Shown here: positions 1 to 4,297 of the stretch, piece after piece
Position numbering within the stretch: the first letter of the stretch is position 1
Layout of the letters: each line of letters starts with the position of its first letter
Assembly: GCA_007131535.1 (NCBI GenBank)
Contig: SLQI01000381.1
Location: forward strand, 1 to 12,932
Direction of reading: 5' to 3'
Length of the DNA: 12,932 bases
From: Balneolales bacterium
GTDB lineage: Bacteria; Bacteroidota; Rhodothermia; Balneolales; Natronogracilivirgulaceae
Translations under genes and position numbers: made by a program
The notes under the pieces: generated by a model
The model's database searches: none
Seen by the model: the letters and a program-made list of their open reading frames with translations, nothing else
What the model was told of the DNA's origin: nothing

Positions 1-4
1 AAAC

Positions 5-22
5 GCGGGGCTTTAGCCCCGC
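5..22. repeat. Hairpin 1, REP-like
   Basis: GCGGGGCT pairs with AGCCCCGC, an 8-bp GC-rich stem around a 2-nt tip (TT). Its 14-nt core at 7-20 is the exact reverse complement of the core of hairpin 2 at 121-134, so the two are oppositely oriented copies of one element. Tight CT-NN-AG tips like this are typical of REP-type palindromes mobilised by IS200-like (RAYT) transposases. No such transposase lies in the window, so that link is inference. Confidence 0.6.
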
Positions 23-118
23 TACTTCCCGCACCCACACCACAATTTCAGCCATCCTGCTTCTCAACCCGAGGTATCCCTGTATCGTAGGATTTTTAAT
101 ACATGTCAAACTAACTGT

Positions 119-136
119 ACGGGGCTAAAGCCCCGT
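119..136. repeat. Hairpin 2, REP-like, inverted copy of hairpin 1
   Basis: ACGGGGCT pairs with AGCCCCGT around an AA tip. Read on the minus strand, it and its flank (AAAC followed by GGGGCTTTAGCCCCG) match the hairpin 1 neighbourhood except for a GC dinucleotide inserted in hairpin 1. An inverted pair separated by about 100 bp resembles a BIME-type arrangement. Confidence 0.6.
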
Positions 137-162
137 TTGTTGTCTATAGGGACGCCGTTTAA

Positions 163-182
163 CCGTTGACTGAAGTCAACGG
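163..182. repeat. Hairpin 3, REP-like, different stem sequence
   Basis: CCGTTGACT pairs with AGTCAACGG, a 9-bp perfect stem around a GA tip. The stem sequence differs from hairpins 1 and 2, but the CT-NN-AG tip architecture is the same, which suggests a related family of mobile palindromes. It lies 26 bp from hairpin 2. Confidence 0.55.
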
Positions 183-374
183 AAATAGATGAGTGCTATG
201 TGGGAGACTTAGGGTATTCAATCCAAAATCAGGGGGGGGAGGAGGTCGTATTGAACCACAGGAATATTTTTGGGTGTGTACCGAGCGAAGTGAAACACTA
301 CGTAGCGAAATGCGGGTTAAGTGATGGGTCTTATTTTCTGTTTTTCATTATAATTTCTATCAAGAGAAACTGAC

Positions 375-1436
375 TCAATCCGAGCCAAGATAACGGTGCC
401 GTATCTCTCTCCACTGCTCATCACTGATTACGTCAAGTATGACTCGGTTAAGCGGCTCTCTCAGCTGACTTCCCTTTGGCAGAGCAATTCCGAAATATTG
501 TTGGTTGAAGGTATTCGGCAGTACACGTACCTCATTGGCAAATTCGGTGCCGGCCATATACTGTAATATGGGCGCATCATGAACAAACGTATCAACCTCC
601 CCGTCTTTAACAGCCTGCATCCCTTCTTCAATCGTGGTAAAGCCGGTATAACGGATTCGATTTTCATCCATATAGTTTACAGTGGCAGAGCCTTCCAAAA
701 CACCTACTCGAACGTTTGGCAGATCGGACGGGCCACGAATTGTGGTTTCCAGTTGGCTTACAGTGAGTGAGGAGGCAATAGTCGCGGTGAAAAATGAAAT
801 CAAAATTATTCCGGCAAACATCCAGATAAAGCCGAGGGTTCGGCCCGCCAGTGTTCGGGGGGATTTATCGCCATAACCGACGGTAGTCATGGTTACAGCA
901 GACCACCAAAAACCTGACCCGATACCTTCGGCCGGGGTACCTCCGAATTCTTCTTGATTTACGCGCCTCTCCGCAAGCCAGATTAGCATCCCTAAAAGAC
1001 CTAACAGCAGAATCAGCAATAAAACAACAGAAAGAAACTCCCATGAAACAAATCCGCGAAGTGTAGCCAGTAATGGCGAGGTTGTTTTATAGGGAATCGC
1101 AAGGCCGAGTCCGGTTACAAAAAATGGATGGGTAAAATCCACCATTTCTTCCCGCTCGGAAGTGATCGTTAAAGCCGAAGCGGCCATATCAAGGGAGCCG
1201 TCTTCCACACCTTCCAGCAAACCCTGGATATCCCGCTCTTCGAATCGAAACTCCAGATCCAGTTCTTGTTTTATTTCGTCGAGCAGAGCTATTGTGATAC
1301 CGTAGTATTCATCATTGTGGGTCATTACAAACGGGGCGGCCTGGCGGGTGCCTACGGTAAGGGTATCAGAAGTTTGTGCCGCCAGGGGTTCGGTTAAAAG
1401 CAGCAAGAGAAATGCGGATATCAGAAAACAACGCAT
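375..1436 (-). CDS. GluR0-type prokaryotic ionotropic glutamate receptor (ligand-gated K+ channel)
   Basis: The 353-residue product is a solute-binding domain split by a pore. A signal peptide covers residues 1-20 (hydrophobic, ending LAA before Q). Lobe S1 spans about 25-117 and carries the amino-acid-binding signature TITSEREEMVDF, with the ligand-carboxylate Arg at 95. Transmembrane helix 1 is at about 133-154, the re-entrant pore loop at 176-190 with K+ filter TTVGYGD (184-190), and helix 2 at about 200-222. Lobe S2 spans about 236-353 and includes GEVDTFVHD, where the amine-binding acid is expected. Known GluR0-family proteins have exactly this two-helix layout, lack the third helix of animal receptors, and form tetrameric ligand-gated K+ channels in the inner membrane with the binding domain in the periplasm. 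The ligand cannot be told from sequence; an amino acid is likely. It lies 48 bp behind the topoisomerase-like gene and may share its transcript. Confidence 0.9.
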   Translation of the reverse strand: MRCFLISAFLLLLLTEPLAAQTSDTLTVGTRQAAPFVMTHNDEYYGITIALLDEIKQELDLEFRFEERDIQGLLEGVEDGSLDMAASALTITSEREEMVDFTHPFFVTGLGLAIPYKTTSPLLATLRGFVSWEFLSVVLLLILLLGLLGMLIWLAERRVNQEEFGGTPAEGIGSGFWWSAVTMTTVGYGDKSPRTLAGRTLGFIWMFAGIILISFFTATIASSLTVSQLETTIRGPSDLPNVRVGVLEGSATVNYMDENRIRYTGFTTIEEGMQAVKDGEVDTFVHDAPILQYMAGTEFANEVRVLPNTFNQQYFGIALPKGSQLREPLNRVILDVISDEQWREIRHRYLGSD

Positions 1437-1484
1437 AAGTAATTGAGGCTGAAAGTGAGTGGTGATCAGATTTAATACATTAAT

Positions 1485-2825
1485 TCAGGGGATATCGTTT
1501 CCGAATAAAGTTCGTAATTCATTGGCGCTTTTTATGATATTTTGACGGTGCCGGGTACGGTCATCTATGAGGGTTTGCAATAGGTAGATCAGCTCGGTAA
1601 CCTCTTTTGTTTCAAGCTGTTGAATAAGTTTTTTCAACTGAGTGCCCGGTTTTACTTCATCACTCCCTTCTCTTAGTATGATATACTGATTTCGGATCAA
1701 CCAATCCGTGATTGAACCAATCGATGAAGGGGAGCATGCGTGAAATTCAGCCAAAAAACGACACAAATCCTGCGTTGTAATTATCGGGGTTAATCGGGCA
1801 CCTTCCGGAGGGGAAATGTGCGGCACAGCCTGGATGGCGCGACAGGTCAACTGATGCAGCTTCTGATAGGCAAGAAACTGCGCACGGCGCAACTCAGGGC
1901 GCACATGGTCCGGATGGTTGTCAACGGGGTCTATGACATGCAATGCTTCATGAGCAGCAGAACGGCATTGGCTTCGCAAAGAATGCTGCAACACAGATTC
2001 AATGCCGTACTTCGTCTGATATTTTTGAGTCAGTTGTTCCCAGGTTGAATCATACCAAAAGGGTGAAGCTGTACGGGGGTAACTGATCCCGAATCCCTGC
2101 TGTGCACTTTGGGTGAATAGTTGTTCCAGTTGGTACTGAAGCTGTTGAAAATTGTCATCGCTTTTTTTCAGAAATGCTAACAGACAAAGGGTAGTCGGGG
2201 GCTGAAAGGGTTCCGGAAACCAGGCCTCCGGTTTTCGGACCTGCAGTGGTTCCCCCGGTTTCTCCGGCTGAGCAGCCGGGCGCCACGGATGACCGTGTTG
2301 ATCGAGATAGCGGAGTTTATACGGCGGATCACTGAAAAGGCTTATTAGTGCTGCTTTGATCCACAAATACTCATCGTTATTACCGGAGTTGCAAAGTTTA
2401 TTACGGGCAATCCACCGGCGTTCAAGCTGAAAAAAATCCTGTTGGTTGAGGGGTTTGGCATCCCGGATCGTTTTGAGGATAGAGTCGCTGCTTAAGGTAG
2501 AAAGGAAGCCCCGGTGGACCCGGTGACCTTTCAGAAATTTTCGAATGGCTTCAGCCAGAAAAATGCCCGAGGGGTCATTATCTGTGGCAACAATGATTTG
2601 CGTAGCCCATCGGGCCAAACTTTTTAAATGGTTCCGGTCGGAAGTTTGGGTGGGGTTAACCCTTATCTGCAGACGCTTTTTATGGTGATTATAAATGGGC
2701 TTCCAGCAGTAACCCGCAGAGCTCCAGACCTGAAGTCCCGGCAGTTTAAATTGATCAATAATCCGGGCGATGGTTGGAGATTCAACAATCAACAGGGTGT
2801 TTTCATACACCGGCCCGGTTTCCAT
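1485..2825 (-). CDS. Short, divergent type IA topoisomerase-like protein (TOPRIM plus catalytic-Tyr region)
   Basis: The product is 446 residues; bacterial TopA is usually 700-900. A TOPRIM-like start (LLIVESPTIARII, Glu15) matches TopA LVIVESPAKAK. The second acidic motif reads ATDNDPSGIFLA (82-87) where TopA has a DxDRE sequence: the Asp pair is kept, but Arg and the third acidic Glu are Pro and Ser. The family's SxGHxxDLP is degenerate (SSAGYCWKP, 35-43). Residues 131-146 resemble the TopA ARRxxDxLVG helix, PFQPPTTLCLL (206-216) matches its PFTTSTLLQ region, GISYPRTASP (246-255) matches the GLITYxRTDS active site with catalytic Tyr249, and AHEALHVIDP (291-300) matches AHEAIRPTD with Arg replaced by His. 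No CxxC zinc ribbons are present. It starts 3 bp after smg, so co-expression is likely. It may be a specialised or regulatory topoisomerase, or one weakened in metal-dependent religation. Fold assignment is fairly sure; activity is not. Confidence 0.72.
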   Translation of the reverse strand: METGPVYENTLLIVESPTIARIIDQFKLPGLQVWSSAGYCWKPIYNHHKKRLQIRVNPTQTSDRNHLKSLARWATQIIVATDNDPSGIFLAEAIRKFLKGHRVHRGFLSTLSSDSILKTIRDAKPLNQQDFFQLERRWIARNKLCNSGNNDEYLWIKAALISLFSDPPYKLRYLDQHGHPWRPAAQPEKPGEPLQVRKPEAWFPEPFQPPTTLCLLAFLKKSDDNFQQLQYQLEQLFTQSAQQGFGISYPRTASPFWYDSTWEQLTQKYQTKYGIESVLQHSLRSQCRSAAHEALHVIDPVDNHPDHVRPELRRAQFLAYQKLHQLTCRAIQAVPHISPPEGARLTPIITTQDLCRFLAEFHACSPSSIGSITDWLIRNQYIILREGSDEVKPGTQLKKLIQQLETKEVTELIYLLQTLIDDRTRHRQNIIKSANELRTLFGNDIP

Positions 2826-2828
2826 TCA

Positions 2829-3299
2829 TCAGTTAATTGATTCGGTGCCTTTAAGATATTGTGAGGAGCTTCCGGTCGGTTTTTCCGGAGATGAAGTACG
2901 GTCAAACAACATGTCGGTGAGCAGCTGTTTTACCTTATTTTCATCTAACCGTTCAGCCACATGAAGCATCGCCTGCTCAATAATTTGCTCCATCATCTGG
3001 AAGCTGATGATTCTCATGTGGTATAACTCCATGAGGTACCCATAAGCATCTTTGCTGATCATCACGCGTTCGGCATAGTGCAGAATCCGCGGTGGAGTTG
3101 AAATTTTATCTTTTGGCTTTTTGGCCAGAGCGTGATCAAGCTCTCCTGAATTATATTTTTGCAGCACCCATGAATACGCCGCACTGATCTCCGACTCATC
3201 ATAACGGGAGAGGTTTTCAAGTTCGATATCTCGCAGTTCGTCACCGGTTTGCAGACGGCCGACAAGGTAAACTATCAGATCTATGATATGTTTTTGCAT
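2829..3299 (-). CDS. smg: Smg/DUF494 family protein
   Basis: The 156-residue product has the normal length for Smg (E. coli about 157). The N-terminus MQKHIIDLIVYLVGRL resembles Smg MFDVLMYLFETYI. Next comes an all-helical body with the pattern of acidic residues and a Trp in the helix AAYSWVLQKY. The conserved central block is RILHYAERVMISKDAYGYL, matching the Smg R.Y...E...L....GfL core, followed by the helix MMEQIIEQAML that corresponds to REMVIERVL. The last 20 or so residues are Ser/Pro-rich and probably disordered. The biochemical function of Smg is not established; in proteobacteria its gene lies beside dprA and topA or topA-derived genes. Here it sits 3 bp after ybeY and 3 bp before a topoisomerase-like gene, repeating that association. 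Family assignment rests on this pattern match by eye. Confidence 0.75.
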   Translation of the reverse strand: MQKHIIDLIVYLVGRLQTGDELRDIELENLSRYDESEISAAYSWVLQKYNSGELDHALAKKPKDKISTPPRILHYAERVMISKDAYGYLMELYHMRIISFQMMEQIIEQAMLHVAERLDENKVKQLLTDMLFDRTSSPEKPTGSSSQYLKGTESIN

Positions 3300-3302
3300 A
3301 AT

Positions 3303-3734
3303 TTATTTACAGAGTTTTTCTAAGTAGAAATCTTCTCTTTCTTTCATAACGAACCGCTCCTGTTCTGTTGCATCATTATAACCACAAAGATGGAGCAATC
3401 CATGAATAAATACTCTTAAAAACTCACGATTTTCGCTTTCGCCGAATTCATGTGCCTGTTCGGCAATCCGTTGTGCGCAACAGTACAGGGTAGCTTCAAC
3501 GGGCTGCCGGGAATCATCTTGATACGAAAAAGTAATGATGTCTGTAACATATTCTTTTCCAAGATACTCCCGGTTTATGGAAACGATACCTTTTTCGTCA
3601 ACATAAACCAACTCAATTTCAGCAAATTGAGTGTGCTCTTCGGAACTGAGTTTATTAATGGCTTTGAAATACTGTTCATCCGCAAGAGGGATGGAGTAGC
3701 CGGACTCATTGAAACGGTGAAAACGGGTCGTCAC
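3303..3734 (-). CDS. ybeY: Endoribonuclease YbeY (16S rRNA maturation / ribosome quality control)
   Basis: YbeY is a single-strand-specific metal-dependent RNase needed for 16S rRNA 3' end maturation. The body shows NREYLGKEYVTDIITFSY, the family's N..yRgkd..TDVLSF block, and the metal site HGLLHLCGYND. The first two ligand His of H-x3-H-x5-H are present; the third position is Asp instead of His, as I recall for Bacteroidota homologues. I chose the GTG at 3734 (143 residues). It puts the first helix at the same distance from the N-terminus as in Bacteroides YbeY and leaves a 19-bp gap after the upstream gene. The frame stays open to a TTG at 3791 (162 residues), which would overlap the upstream gene by 38 bp, and a TTG at 3770 is a third option. 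None has a convincing Shine-Dalgarno. It sits 3 bp before smg. Confidence 0.92.
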   Translation of the reverse strand: MTTRFHRFNESGYSIPLADEQYFKAINKLSSEEHTQFAEIELVYVDEKGIVSINREYLGKEYVTDIITFSYQDDSRQPVEATLYCCAQRIAEQAHEFGESENREFLRVFIHGLLHLCGYNDATEQERFVMKEREDFYLEKLCK

Positions 3735-3753
3735 AAGTTTATCAGCCGGTGAA

Positions 3754-4212
3754 TCAGGTGTCTGAGTCAAATTTGAAGCCTTCGGAGTCAATACTATCGG
3801 TGAGTGAGAGTGCGACGGAACTCATCATTACTTCCTGGGGCTGGCGAGTGAAATCACCTTTAAGCAGATCTTCTGAGACATTGGCGTAAAAACTGCATCC
3901 TGCCTCTTTTTCAACGATCAATCCGGAAGTTCGATTATCGCTTTTTCCGAAGAAAGTAACCTGGTTCAGGATATCGCTGGCTACAAACCCGGTACAGTTC
4001 TGAAGCTGGAGGAAGGTGTTTTGTGAATAAACCGAAATCATGTGCATCGTTTTGCCGTCCACTTTGAGGTCGACGTGCATTTCCAATGCCAGTTTCCGGT
4101 TGTTTTCTTCATTGACCAGTTCAAAACGGTATACATCTCCGGTTTTTTTTATCCGGGCACCGAGAATCTCGCCAATGATTTTCAGGTTTTCTTCTGAGAA
4201 TTCGTGGATCAT
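3754..4212 (-). CDS. Uncharacterised 152-residue protein upstream of ybeY
   Basis: I do not recognise this family. The product is a soluble acidic protein with no signal peptide or membrane segment. It begins with a helical stretch (FSEENLKIIGEILGARI), then alternating strands that look like an alpha/beta or beta-barrel fold (VYRFELV, LALEMHVDLKV, MHMISVYS, SGLIVEKEAGCSFYANV). It ends in a flexible Ser/Asp-rich tail (SLTDSIDSEGFKFDSDT). The two Cys are not in a metal-binding pattern. No catalytic signature stands out. It has an ATG start, lies 85 bp after the DUF2723 gene and is followed closely by ybeY, so it is probably the first gene of the ybeY-smg-topoisomerase transcript or is read through from DUF2723. 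Gene reality is supported by length, tight spacing and plausible protein composition. Confidence 0.75.
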   Translation of the reverse strand: MIHEFSEENLKIIGEILGARIKKTGDVYRFELVNEENNRKLALEMHVDLKVDGKTMHMISVYSQNTFLQLQNCTGFVASDILNQVTFFGKSDNRTSGLIVEKEAGCSFYANVSEDLLKGDFTRQPQEVMMSSVALSLTDSIDSEGFKFDSDT

Positions 4213-4297
4213 GATATATGGGCATTTTTAAAGCCGTACCCTAAATTACATAAAAACATACCTTATAAAAAGCAGTTTTATGACATGCGCTTACGGG

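Larger units (their letters stand above)
1..374. other. Gene-free region with hairpins and low-complexity sequence
   Basis: No convincing coding sequence is present on either strand here. The stretch contains three short perfect hairpins at 5-22, 119-136 and 163-182, a run of eight G at 232-239 followed by GGAGG, and a GCGAA-rich stretch at about 281-316 with the 8-bp palindrome CTACGTAG at 298-305. The combination looks like a dispersed-repeat (REP/BIME-like) intergenic region lying downstream of the glutamate-receptor gene. No clear intrinsic terminator for that gene is visible. Confidence 0.6.

Noticed and set aside
5..22. Hairpin 1 as an intrinsic terminator
   Set aside because: No T run follows the stem on either strand apart from AAA at the window edge, and a matching inverted copy nearby fits a repeat element better.
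230..245. G-rich run with GGAGG, resembling a strong ribosome binding site or a G-quadruplex
   Set aside because: No start codon with a sustained frame follows at proper spacing, and a single run of eight G plus short runs does not give four well-spaced G tracts.
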